A stretch of DNA of 48,868 bases, taken from NCBI GenBank assembly GCA_030697205.1, contig JAUYQP010000017.1, positions 1 through 48,868 of the forward strand, read 5' to 3'. How positions within the stretch are numbered: position 1 is the first letter of the stretch; every line of letters begins with the position of its first letter. The notes under the pieces are model-generated. The model ran no database searches and had not been told where the DNA came from. It saw nothing but the letters and a program-made list of their open reading frames with translations. The DNA comes from Mycobacteriales bacterium (lineage in GTDB: Bacteria; Actinomycetota; Actinomycetes; Mycobacteriales; SCTD01). Below are positions 7,275-15,745 of the stretch, one piece after another. Position numbers and translations under genes: made by a program.

Positions 7275-8353
7275 CCGCGCAGCCTGCGGGCCAGGTCGTC
7301 CAGGGCCCGCTCCAGCAGGGGCAGCGGGACGGTGCCGCTCGCGACGAACACCTGCCCGTCGATGCGGGCGAGGGCGACGTTGACCAGCGGCGTGACGACG
7401 GTGCCGCGGTCCGGGTCGGTCGTCGAGGTCGCCCGCATCAGCCGTCGGCTGCGCCCCACGACCGGCAGCACCGCGAAGGCGCCGAGGCCCTCGCCGTAGG
7501 TGGTGACGCCGCCGACGCCTCGCAGTGCGGTCACGTCGTCGGAACGCGCGAGCCCGGCCAGTCGTGCCGGGAGCTGGTACGGCGCGAAGCGGTCCGCCTC
7601 GCGGGCGAGGTCGAGCTCCGCGGCAGCCACGACGGTCGCGTCGTCGGGCGGCACGAACCGCACGCGCTCCTCCGCCGGCGCGCCCAGGGTCAGGTCCAGC
7701 ACCTCGGCCGACAGCGACGGCGCCTCGCGCCCGGCCGCCACGACCTCGACCCGCAGCGGCAGGCCGGTCTGCTCCTCCACCCACAGGTCGATGTGGCGCA
7801 CGGTGGTCGCCGCCGGGAGCGCCGGGGTGAGCCTCAGCCCGGGAGCCGCGCGACCCGCCACCCGCCGGACCGGCAGCCGCGACGGCACGAGACCGGGCGC
7901 TCCGGCGAGCTGCCGCCCGAGCACCGGCGCGAACAGGTCCGACGGCCGGGGCAACCGCACGTCGTCGTCGCCCTCGACCCTGCCCGCCAGCCGGTCGGCG
8001 CTGATCCAGGTCCAGGTGCCGGTGGCCTCGCGGATCGTCCCGACCTCGCCGACGAGGGTCAGCGCGTCGACGCGGAACGCGTCCGGACCGCGCCACCACG
8101 CGCGCGTCCTCGTCGTACCCCCGAGAAGGGCTGGGAGGTCGCCGAGCTGGTCCACGTCGGGGAGCGGGAGGGAGGAGGTGCTCTCGGCGTAGGCCGTGAA
8201 GCCCACGACGGCGGACGCCCTGACCCGGTCGAGCAGCACCGGGGCGGTGACGTCGGACGACCCCGCCGGGCGCGAGCCGGCCAGCGCGGGCAGCGCGCAG
8301 AGCAGCCCGACGAGGGCGAGCCACGCGCCCCAGCGCCAGGAGGGTCGTCCCAT
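7271..8353 (-). CDS. Exported LolA/RseB-like protein of the ABC operon
   Basis: This 360-residue protein begins with an apparent signal peptide (WGAWLALVGLLCALPALAGS). A repeated-strand domain follows that resembles the open-barrel fold shared by LolA, LppX and RseB/MucB. Cues are ATGTWTWISADRLAG, VRHIDLWVEEQTGLPLRVEV and APAEERVRFVPPD, a pattern often annotated as sigma-factor regulatory protein MucB/RseB-like. In actinobacteria such proteins commonly sit between a TetR gene and an ABC-2 exporter, as here. It may bind a lipid or hydrophobic cargo outside the membrane for the exporter; this is inference from fold and context. It starts 9 bases after the tetR stop and overlaps the ATPase gene by 4 bases. 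Confidence 0.8.
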   Translation of the reverse strand: MGRPSWRWGAWLALVGLLCALPALAGSRPAGSSDVTAPVLLDRVRASAVVGFTAYAESTSSLPLPDVDQLGDLPALLGGTTRTRAWWRGPDAFRVDALTLVGEVGTIREATGTWTWISADRLAGRVEGDDDVRLPRPSDLFAPVLGRQLAGAPGLVPSRLPVRRVAGRAAPGLRLTPALPAATTVRHIDLWVEEQTGLPLRVEVVAAGREAPSLSAEVLDLTLGAPAEERVRFVPPDDATVVAAAELDLAREADRFAPYQLPARLAGLARSDDVTALRGVGGVTTYGEGLGAFAVLPVVGRSRRLMRATSTTDPDRGTVVTPLVNVALARIDGQVFVASGTVPLPLLERALDDLARRLRG

Positions 8354-8362
8354 CCCCTGACG

Positions 8363-8959
8363 CTACGTCGTGGACAGGCCCCTCAGCAGGTCGAGCACGA
8401 GGGCCCGCACCTCGGCCTGCGCCGCAGCCGGGTCCTCGGCCTCCGCGACGGCGATGCCCGCCTCGCCCAGCGCCGACCACAGGACCTGCGTGAGCAGCGC
8501 CATCGGCTGCGGACGCAGGTCGCCGCTGGCCACCAGACCCTCGAGGGAGGCGCGCAGCAGGTCGCGGGAGTGGCAGCCCTCGCGCCAGCGCGCCGTGCCG
8601 AGCACGGCAGGCCCCTCCTGGAACACGATCCGGCGCACGACCGGGTCGGTGCAGGTCTCGAGGTAGGCGTCGAGCCCGCGGTGCACGACCTCCCACGCCG
8701 TGGCGCCCGTCGGGATGGCTCGCGCGATGCGCTCGCCCAGGTCGGCGTCGACGGCCTCGAAGACGGCCTCGAACAGCGTGGCCTTCCCGCCCGGGAAGTG
8801 GTGGTAGAGCGCGCCCTTGGTGACCCGCGCCGCGGTCGCGACGTCGTCGAGCGAGGTCGCGGCGAAGCCCTTCCCGGCGAACAGCTCCAGTGCGCTGGCG
8901 AGCAGCGCGTCCCGGGTGGCGTCGACGTTCTCCTCGCGACGGCTCTTGACGGCAGGCAT
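8363..8959 (-). CDS. TetR/AcrR-family repressor
   Basis: This 198-residue regulator has an N-terminal TetR helix-turn-helix: TRDALLASALELFAGKGFAATSLDDVATAARVTKGALYHHF, given here only as the span of residues 11-55. It is followed by a ligand-binding domain of normal length. The ATG at 8959 was chosen because the protein then starts shortly before the DNA-binding domain. An ATG six codons further upstream would put the start inside the operator region. A perfect palindrome at 8975-8989 lies 15 bases upstream, as expected for autoregulation. It heads the operon with the LolA-like, ATPase and permease genes, so it probably represses the exporter until a small ligand binds. Confidence 0.93.
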   Translation of the reverse strand: MPAVKSRREENVDATRDALLASALELFAGKGFAATSLDDVATAARVTKGALYHHFPGGKATLFEAVFEAVDADLGERIARAIPTGATAWEVVHRGLDAYLETCTDPVVRRIVFQEGPAVLGTARWREGCHSRDLLRASLEGLVASGDLRPQPMALLTQVLWSALGEAGIAVAEAEDPAAAQAEVRALVLDLLRGLSTT

Positions 8960-8974
8960 GTCAGCAGTATGGTG

Positions 8975-8989
8975 CATACCGACGGTATG
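8975..8989. promoter_or_regulatory. Probable TetR operator, perfect 7-1-7 palindrome
   Basis: The sequence CATACCG-A-CGGTATG is a perfect inverted repeat in the 50-base divergent gap between tetR (starting at 8959, minus) and the gene at 9010 (plus). A local AT-rich context (GTATGGTG to one side, TATGTAAC to the other) stands out against the high-GC surroundings. Size and symmetry fit a TetR-dimer site. Its position allows it to control both directions. Confidence 0.75.
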
Positions 8990-9009
8990 TAACAGACCTA
9001 GGGGATGAC

Positions 9010-9441
9010 ATGACGGTACGACGAGACAGCGACCTGCCCGACGGCGTCCTCGTGTCACGCTGGCACCAGCGCCTCGCGGTCGCGCTGGACGGCCCGCTCG
9101 AGCAACTCGACCCGGGGGCGGACCGGATCGGAGCGGTGGTCACGGCCTACCTCGACACGTCCCGCGCGACGACGGTGCGGCCGGACCCGGGGCGGGTCTT
9201 CCTGTCGGTCGTGGCCGAGGACCTGCACGCCCAGGGCGCCGTCGACCCCGGCCGGGCCGCCGTCGACCTGCTCGCTGAGCTCGACGCCGTTGTCGCCCTC
9301 GAGGACGCCGCCGGTCGCGTCCTGCCCGCCGAGCGAGCCGCGCTGCTGCCGGTCCCCGCCTCACGCCCCGCCGCGACCCGCCGCGCCGCCTGCCCGGCCC
9401 GCTGGCTCACCCGGCACCGCCGCCTCGCCGCCACCGCCTGA
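9010..9441 (+). CDS. Hypothetical protein divergent from tetR
   Basis: This 143-residue protein starts at ATG 9010, after AGGGG 5-9 bases upstream. I do not recognise a family. Residues 15-110 look helical and acidic (WHQRLAVALDGPLEQLD, AVVTAYLDTSR, DLLAELDAVVALEDAAGR). The last 35 residues are rich in Arg, Ala and Pro (PAATRRAACPARWLTRHRR) and probably disordered or nucleic-acid binding. It has no signal peptide or membrane helix. It begins 20 bases after the TetR palindrome, so it is probably in the same regulon as the exporter. It converges on the acetyltransferase gene with a 9-base gap. Confidence 0.55.
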   Translation: MTVRRDSDLPDGVLVSRWHQRLAVALDGPLEQLDPGADRIGAVVTAYLDTSRATTVRPDPGRVFLSVVAEDLHAQGAVDPGRAAVDLLAELDAVVALEDAAGRVLPAERAALLPVPASRPAATRRAACPARWLTRHRRLAATA

Positions 9442-9450
9442 CACAGAGCC

Positions 9451-10215
9451 TCAGACGACGGGGCGACGCCACTGCTGGACGCCGTGCGAGACCGTGAAGC
9501 CGGCCCGCACCAGGTTGCGCATCGACGCGCCGCCGTCGGCAGCCAGCACACCGATCCGCGACGCCCCGGCCTGCGCGGCCAGCGCGAGCCGCAGCTCGAG
9601 CAGCGCGCGGTGCGCCCCGCGGCCACGCGCCCCGGGCACGGTCGTCGTCCCACCGAGCCAGCCCACGCCCTTGCTCACGGCGAGGGCACCGGTGGCCACG
9701 GGGGTGTCCCCGTCGTACGCCAGGACCTGGGTCCAGCCGGGCCGACCGAGGCCGGCGCGCCACCACGCGGGGTCCATCGACGGGCCGAATCCGCCACGGC
9801 AGACGGCGACCACCGCGGCGGACGAGGAAGGCCCCACCTCCTCGACCCGGAACGCCGACTCCGCGGGCGCGCCGACGTCGGCGAGGTCGCGCACCAGCCG
9901 CACCAGCGACGTCGCGGGGGCGAAGCCCCGCTCGGACAGCAGCCCGGTCACCTCGCACCCCTCGACGACCGTCACGATCGGCGCGGTGATCCCGACCCGG
10001 GCGAGCAGCCCCAGCGCGGTGTCGAGACCACGGGCAGAGACAGGGCGTACGCCGAAGCCGGTGAGAGAGCCGAGCATCGAGTCGGGCCATTCCGCGACGC
10101 CGCGCGCGACGAGACCGCCGACCTCCGCCACGAGCGGCCGCAGCGACGCGTCGAGCCCGCCGTACTGCAGCGCGCGGGCGTCGTCGTCCGCGACCTCGAG
10201 CGGGAGGTCGGTCAC
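9451..10215 (-). CDS. GNAT-family N-acetyltransferase
   Basis: This 254-residue protein has a C-terminal GNAT fold. The acetyl-CoA binding motif A lies in TTTVPGARGRGAHRALLELRL, and motif B follows in ASMRNLVRAGFTVSHGVQQW. The N-terminal 120 residues (including GITAPIVTVVEGCEVTGLL) resemble a degenerate second GNAT lobe, which is common in actinobacterial acetyltransferases of this size. The acceptor substrate cannot be inferred. The GTG start at 10215 overlaps the upstream DUF6912 stop by 4 bases, so the pair is one operon. Confidence 0.85.
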   Translation of the reverse strand: MTDLPLEVADDDARALQYGGLDASLRPLVAEVGGLVARGVAEWPDSMLGSLTGFGVRPVSARGLDTALGLLARVGITAPIVTVVEGCEVTGLLSERGFAPATSLVRLVRDLADVGAPAESAFRVEEVGPSSSAAVVAVCRGGFGPSMDPAWWRAGLGRPGWTQVLAYDGDTPVATGALAVSKGVGWLGGTTTVPGARGRGAHRALLELRLALAAQAGASRIGVLAADGGASMRNLVRAGFTVSHGVQQWRRPVV

Positions 10216-10709
10216 GACAGCTCGAGCAGGGGCCCGATCTCCTGGGTCGCGTACCACTGCAGCTCGTGGCCCTCGGCCTGCTCGACCCGGAAGGCGGCGT
10301 CCTCGCTGCCGAGGTCGGCCTCCACGACGGAGTCGGCGGCGACCGTCACGTCGGGGATCGCGGACGGGTCGTCGACGTGGACCGCCTGCAGGAGCCGGAC
10401 CGGCACGGCCACGGTGACCCGGACCGCTGCCCGGTCGACCTTCGGCACCATCTCGACGGCGCTGTCGTCGACGTCCGCCGCGACGACGACCCGGCGGCGC
10501 ACCGCGTCGGGGTCGGCGTCGAGCAGCCGGACGGACGCGGCGGCGGCCAGCGTCAGCGCGGCGTACTCGAGCTCCTCGTCGTCGCCCTCGGCGTACCACT
10601 CACGCAGCGCCCCCGTGACGGCATAGGCCGGCAGCGGCGGGTCACCGAGCTCACCGGAGTCGAGCAGCCGGCGCAGCGCGGGCAGGGTGGACGGGAGGTA
10701 GACGCGCAC
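10212..10709 (-). CDS. DUF6912-like protein
   Basis: This 165-residue protein begins MRVYLPSTLPALRRLL, with AYAVTGALREWYAEGDDEELEYAAL following. I recognise this as a small actinobacterial family of unknown function (I recall it as DUF6912; the number is from memory). It contains alternating strands and helices (VRRRVVVAADVDD, VRVTVAVPVRLLQAVHVDD) and a C-terminal LQWYATQEIGPLL. It has no signal or membrane segment. Start is GTG at 10709. Overlap with the acetyltransferase gene implies co-translation. No catalytic motif is evident. Confidence 0.78.
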   Translation of the reverse strand: MRVYLPSTLPALRRLLDSGELGDPPLPAYAVTGALREWYAEGDDEELEYAALTLAAAASVRLLDADPDAVRRRVVVAADVDDSAVEMVPKVDRAAVRVTVAVPVRLLQAVHVDDPSAIPDVTVAADSVVEADLGSEDAAFRVEQAEGHELQWYATQEIGPLLELS

Positions 10710-10735
10710 GACGACAGCGTGCCAGAGACAGGCGC

Positions 10736-11695
10736 TCAGCCCGCGACGGCGAGCCCCGCGGCGCGGCCGGAGCGCAGCGCGTGCAGCGAGGTGCGCAGCG
10801 AGGTCTCGAGGACCTGCTCGCGCTGACGCGGGTCCATCATGTTGGCGCCGATGACCGCGAGGTCCTCCGCACCGGGTCCGAGCAGGGTCACCTTCGTGCC
10901 GGTCGCGGCGACCTTCTTCACCTCGCCGACGAGCCGCTTGGTGACGAGCCGGCGGAAGCGCCGCTCGACCTTCGACGCGACCGCGGTGGGGTTGTCGTAG
11001 TCGAGCGAGGTCATCGGCGACAGCACGACGACCTCGTCGAGACCGAGACGCGCGACGAGGTCGAGCGAGGTCGGGGAGCAGGCACCGCCGTCGACGTAGC
11101 GTCGGCGGCCGACCTTCACGGGGGCGTACCACCCCGGGATCGCGCACGACGCCATGACCGCGTCGCGCAGCCCGGCCTGCGGGGCACCGGTCCGACCGAA
11201 GACGGTGCGCCGGCCGGAGTCGTAGTCCATCGCGACGACCCACGTCTGCGGGTGCGGCGCCCACTCCCCCGGCGCCACGACGGCGTCGACGAGCTCACCG
11301 ACCGGCGCGAGGCTGCCGCGGCCCTGCGGGAGCACGGCCGACAGCGCCATCATCGGCGTGGTCCGCCACGGCCGCAGGGCGCTCGACACGACGCCGCGCG
11401 GCGAGCCGATGAAGGGGCGCGGCAGCGGCGGCAGCGCGCCACCGGAGTCGCGGTCGGGGTCGTAGGAGATCTGCGGGTCGTCCGGCCCGACGACGCCCTG
11501 CTGGTGGTTGCGCAGCGTCTCGACACCGATGCCGCAGCCGAGGAACGCCGCGAGCACCGATCCCGCCGACGTGCCCAGCAGCAGCTCGGCCGACCGCGGG
11601 TCGAAGCCGAGCTCGGACTCCACCGCCGACAGCGCACCGATGGTCCAGGCAGCGCCGAGCACGCCGCCCGCACCGAGCACCACACCGCGTCTCAT
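10736..11695 (-). CDS. Patatin-like phospholipase / lipid acyl hydrolase
   Basis: This 319-residue protein has the patatin core: the oxyanion-hole motif GAGGVLGAAW at the N terminus, nucleophile motif GTSAGS (S43) and the dyad aspartate in YVDGGACSP. A loop (CAIPGWYAPVKVGRRRYVDGG) between them is typical of bacterial RssA/YlbK-like patatins. Patatins hydrolyse acyl esters of phospholipids or neutral lipids using a Ser-Asp dyad. The ATG at 11695 overlaps the stop of the wax ester/triacylglycerol synthase gene (ATGA), so synthase and hydrolase are made together. This suggests storage-lipid turnover or remodelling. It appears cytoplasmic. Confidence 0.93.
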   Translation of the reverse strand: MRRGVVLGAGGVLGAAWTIGALSAVESELGFDPRSAELLLGTSAGSVLAAFLGCGIGVETLRNHQQGVVGPDDPQISYDPDRDSGGALPPLPRPFIGSPRGVVSSALRPWRTTPMMALSAVLPQGRGSLAPVGELVDAVVAPGEWAPHPQTWVVAMDYDSGRRTVFGRTGAPQAGLRDAVMASCAIPGWYAPVKVGRRRYVDGGACSPTSLDLVARLGLDEVVVLSPMTSLDYDNPTAVASKVERRFRRLVTKRLVGEVKKVAATGTKVTLLGPGAEDLAVIGANMMDPRQREQVLETSLRTSLHALRSGRAAGLAVAG

Positions 11696-13083
11696 GTGAC
11701 CGTCCCCACCAGCTCCTGCAGCGACTCCTCGATGAGCGCTGCCAGCACGTCGACATCGGGCATGGCGTCGCGGTCGGCGTTGAGGCCGAAGTAGACACCG
11801 CCGTCGTACGACGTGAGTCCTATCGCCACTGCCTGCCCCTTCGCGAGCGGCACGACGGGGTACATCTCGAGCATCCGCGCGCCGGCGGCGTAGAGCGGGA
11901 ACTGCGGCCCCGGCACGTTGGTGACGACCAGGTTGTAGGAGCGTCGCGACATCTGCGACGCCGCCCGCGCACCGAGCGAGTGGATCGTCGGCGGCGCGAA
12001 GCCGGTCAGCTGCACGAGCGAGTCGGCACCGACGGCCTGCCCGGACTCCTTGTGGCCGCGCATCGCGAACGCCACCTGGTGCAGCCGCATGACTGGGTTG
12101 CCCTCGCCGACGGGCAGGTCGACGAAGTACGACGAGACGCGGTTGCCCAGCTGGCCCTTCTGGTCGTCGGAGCGGATCGACACCGGCACCATCGCGCGGA
12201 TCGTCGACGCGGGCGTCACCGACTCCCCACGGGTGAGCAGCCACGACCTCAGCGCACCGGAGACAGTGGCGAGCACGACGTCGTTGACGGTGCCGCCGTG
12301 GCCCTTGCGGACCCGCTTGTAGTCGTCGAGGTCGGTGGCGGCCATGCCGAAGCGGCGCTGCTCGCCGATGGTCGCGTTGAGCGGCGACTGCGGGGCCTGG
12401 CGGGCCAGCGTGCGGGCGCTCGCGAGCACGCCGCCCGCGACCTCGACGACCCGGCCGGCGGTCGACTTCGCGTCGACGACAGCGGTGCGGGCGGTGTCGA
12501 TGGCGCCGGTCGGCCGCTTGAGGAAGTCGATCGCGGCCCCCGCGACGAGGCCGACCGTGCCGGGGCCGGGCTGGGGGGACCACGGCTCGACGGGCACGTC
12601 GCGCGGGGTCGGGGTGCTGTCGAGGATGACGGTGCCGATGTCGACCGCGGACACGCCGTCGACCATCGCGTGGTGGGTCTTGGTGACGATCGCGACGCGG
12701 CCGCCCTCGAGGCCCTCGACGAGGTAGATCTCCCACAGCGGCCGGTTGCGGTCGAGCTGGCGCGACTGCAGCCGACCCACCAGGTCGCGCAGCTGGGCCG
12801 GGCTGCCCGGCTTGGGGAGCGCGCTGCGGCGTACGTGGTAGCTGACGTCGAAGTCCTCGTCGTCGACCCAGACCGGGTTGGCGAGGTGGGCCGGCACCCA
12901 GCGCACCTTCTGCCGGTAGCGCGGGACGAGCGCGATGCGCTGGCTGATGAGCTCGACGAGCCGGGCGTGGTCGAAGCCCTCGGCCGGCGGCTCCAGCACC
13001 GCGACGCCGCCCACGTGCATGGCCGTGGTCGGACCCTCCATGTAGAGGAAGGAGACATCGAGCGGTGCGAGCCGGTCAGTCAC
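11692..13083 (-). CDS. Wax ester synthase / diacylglycerol acyltransferase (WS/DGAT)
   Basis: This 463-residue protein is a canonical WS/DGAT. It transfers acyl groups from acyl-CoA to diacylglycerol or long alcohols, making triacylglycerol or wax esters. It starts MTDRLAPLDVSFLYME and carries the active-site motif HHAMVDG (HH at 137-138, D142, G143) within KTHHAMVDGVSA. PLWEIYLVEGL precedes it. NDVVLATVSGALR and VTNVPGPQFPLYAAGA are the usual second-domain motifs. Length is normal for the family. The gene leads the pair with the patatin gene, overlapping it by 4 bases. Such enzymes are abundant in mycolic-acid and other lipid-storing actinobacteria. Confidence 0.96.
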   Translation of the reverse strand: MTDRLAPLDVSFLYMEGPTTAMHVGGVAVLEPPAEGFDHARLVELISQRIALVPRYRQKVRWVPAHLANPVWVDDEDFDVSYHVRRSALPKPGSPAQLRDLVGRLQSRQLDRNRPLWEIYLVEGLEGGRVAIVTKTHHAMVDGVSAVDIGTVILDSTPTPRDVPVEPWSPQPGPGTVGLVAGAAIDFLKRPTGAIDTARTAVVDAKSTAGRVVEVAGGVLASARTLARQAPQSPLNATIGEQRRFGMAATDLDDYKRVRKGHGGTVNDVVLATVSGALRSWLLTRGESVTPASTIRAMVPVSIRSDDQKGQLGNRVSSYFVDLPVGEGNPVMRLHQVAFAMRGHKESGQAVGADSLVQLTGFAPPTIHSLGARAASQMSRRSYNLVVTNVPGPQFPLYAAGARMLEMYPVVPLAKGQAVAIGLTSYDGGVYFGLNADRDAMPDVDVLAALIEESLQELVGTVT

Positions 13084-13132
13084 GGGTCAGACCCCTCCAG
13101 ATAGGTGCAACACCATCGTCACACAGCACGAC

Positions 13133-13774
13133 TCAGCGGGACGGCAGGCCGAACAGCACCTCGATCTCGGCGACGGTCTCCGCGACGCTGCGGTGCAGCA
13201 CCCCGACCATGCCGACCGCGACGGCACCCCGCACGTTGGGCGCGAGGTCGTCCACCATGACGCACTCGCCCGGGTCGACACCGAGCCGCTCTGCGGTCAG
13301 GTGGTAGATCTCCGGGTCCGGCTTGCGCAGCCCGACCTCACCGCTGATGACGGTCACGTCGTAGAGCTGCGGCCACTCCTCGCGGGGGTAGTCGAGGCCC
13401 CACGAGTTCGACAGCAGGGCCGTGCGCGCCCCGGCAGAGCGCACCCGACGTACGACGTCGTGCATCCCCTCGGCGCGGCCGAACGCGTGGAACATCCGCG
13501 ACAGCAGGTCCGTCGCCTCGACCGGTCCGCCGTCGGGGGTGCGCAGGAACGGCGCCACCCGCTCCTCGAAGTGAGGGACCGCGAGCTCGCCCTTCTCGAG
13601 AGCGTGGACGGGGTTGTCCTCGACGTCGGCGTCAGGGCCGAGGAAGTGGTGCATCGCCGCGCGGTAGCTGTCGGGGTCGATGCCCTCGGCGGTCAGCCAG
13701 CTGCCCATCGCGACCTCGAGGCTGTCGGTCATGACGCCGCCGAAGTCGACGACGAGCGCGCGCAGCCGCGTCAC
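13133..13774 (-). CDS. HAD-superfamily hydrolase (haloacid dehalogenase-like)
   Basis: This 213-residue protein has all four HAD motifs. Motif I is VVDFGGVMT, in which the usual second Asp is replaced by Gly, as in several epoxide-hydrolase-N or YihX-like members. Motif II is ALLSNSWG, motif III is GLRKPDPEIY and motif IV is VMVDDLAPN. A helical cap (residues about 18-90) lies between motifs I and II, as in C1-cap phosphatases. The substrate is unknown. The GTG start at 13774 overlaps the stop of the LytR_C gene by 4 bases, so the two are translationally coupled. The catalytic nucleophile is the aspartate of motif I. Confidence 0.9.
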   Translation of the reverse strand: MTRLRALVVDFGGVMTDSLEVAMGSWLTAEGIDPDSYRAAMHHFLGPDADVEDNPVHALEKGELAVPHFEERVAPFLRTPDGGPVEATDLLSRMFHAFGRAEGMHDVVRRVRSAGARTALLSNSWGLDYPREEWPQLYDVTVISGEVGLRKPDPEIYHLTAERLGVDPGECVMVDDLAPNVRGAVAVGMVGVLHRSVAETVAEIEVLFGLPSR

Positions 13775-14409
13775 GCGCAGCCGGTGGGGCGCGGAGCGGA
13801 TGTGGCAGGGGTGCCAGGGGCCGCCGTCGGGGCGGTGCCGGCGAGCACCCGCGCGGTGAAGGTCTTCACCTCGGCGGGCGTGCGCAGCCGCGCGAAGCCG
13901 GAGCCGATGACGAGGTCGACCGCGCCCTTCGGCGCGGTGGGCACCGGCGACAGCTCGGCCCCGATGACGTGGATCGCGACGAGCTGGGCCGCCGGTCGGG
14001 CGCCGGGCCCGAAGTAGACCTTGCTCGGGCCGCTGAGCGACTTGGGGGCGTTGCCGGTGCTCTTCACCTGGAAGCCGCGCGTGGCGAGCGCGTCCCCGAG
14101 GGTGCGGCCGAGCCCGTCGCGGGCGGTGCCGTTGAGTAGCCGGAAGGAGACCTTGCCCGGGGCAGGCAGCACCAGGGTCGGCGCGGGTGCGCCCGACGGG
14201 GCGGGCGTCGTCGGGACGGCCGTCGGGCACGCGCTCGGGCCGGGCTGCGCGAGTCGCTGCGGGGCGGCGCCGTCGTCCTTGCGGAGCGCGTAGGCGCCAC
14301 CGCCGACCGCCGCCACGGCCGCGACGGTCAGGACGACCGGCATCAGTCGTCGACCACGTCGACGTCGTCCGCGGCGGGCCGGCGCCAGGTCACCCGAGGG
14401 GATCCTCAC
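13771..14409 (-). CDS. LytR C-terminal domain (LytR_C) protein, membrane anchored
   Basis: This 212-residue protein has a very basic N terminus (RRGRRRRGRRL) and one membrane helix (MPVVLTVAAVAAVGGGAYAL). A Pro/Ala/Thr-rich spacer (about residues 55-80) leads to a LytR_C-type domain: VSFRLLNGTARDGLGRTLGDAL, then ATRGFQVKSTGNAPK, then KVYFGPGARPAAQLVA. LytR_C domains occur alone or attached to LCP wall-polymer ligases; their role is thought to be envelope binding. The domain should face outside. Upstream is a short divergent gap with a GGGTGAC palindrome. It overlaps the HAD gene by 4 bases. Confidence 0.85.
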   Translation of the reverse strand: MRIPSGDLAPARRGRRRRGRRLMPVVLTVAAVAAVGGGAYALRKDDGAAPQRLAQPGPSACPTAVPTTPAPSGAPAPTLVLPAPGKVSFRLLNGTARDGLGRTLGDALATRGFQVKSTGNAPKSLSGPSKVYFGPGARPAAQLVAIHVIGAELSPVPTAPKGAVDLVIGSGFARLRTPAEVKTFTARVLAGTAPTAAPGTPATSAPRPTGCA

Positions 14410-14441
14410 GGTCGCCGAGCCTAGGCGAGGCGGGTCTCGGA

Positions 14442-14458
14442 CGGGTGACGGTCACCCG
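14442..14458. promoter_or_regulatory. Candidate operator palindrome in a divergent promoter gap
   Basis: CGGGTGAC-G-GTCACCCG is a perfect inverted repeat with 8-base arms. It lies 32 bases before the LytR_C start (14409, minus) and 68 bases before the acyl-CoA dehydrogenase start (14527, plus). It has no U-tract and sits between divergent starts, so an operator is more likely than a terminator. Related GGGTG/CACCC palindromes occur at 23395 and 25397. The regulator is unknown. Confidence 0.45.
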
Positions 14459-14526
14459 CTGCAGCGGCCCGGACGGGTGTCGCGGCACACTCCGACGTAC
14501 CGCACCCGTTCCTGGAGAGGCACACC

Positions 14527-15732
<1,206 letters not shown>

Positions 15733-15745
15733 CCCCACCGGCCGA

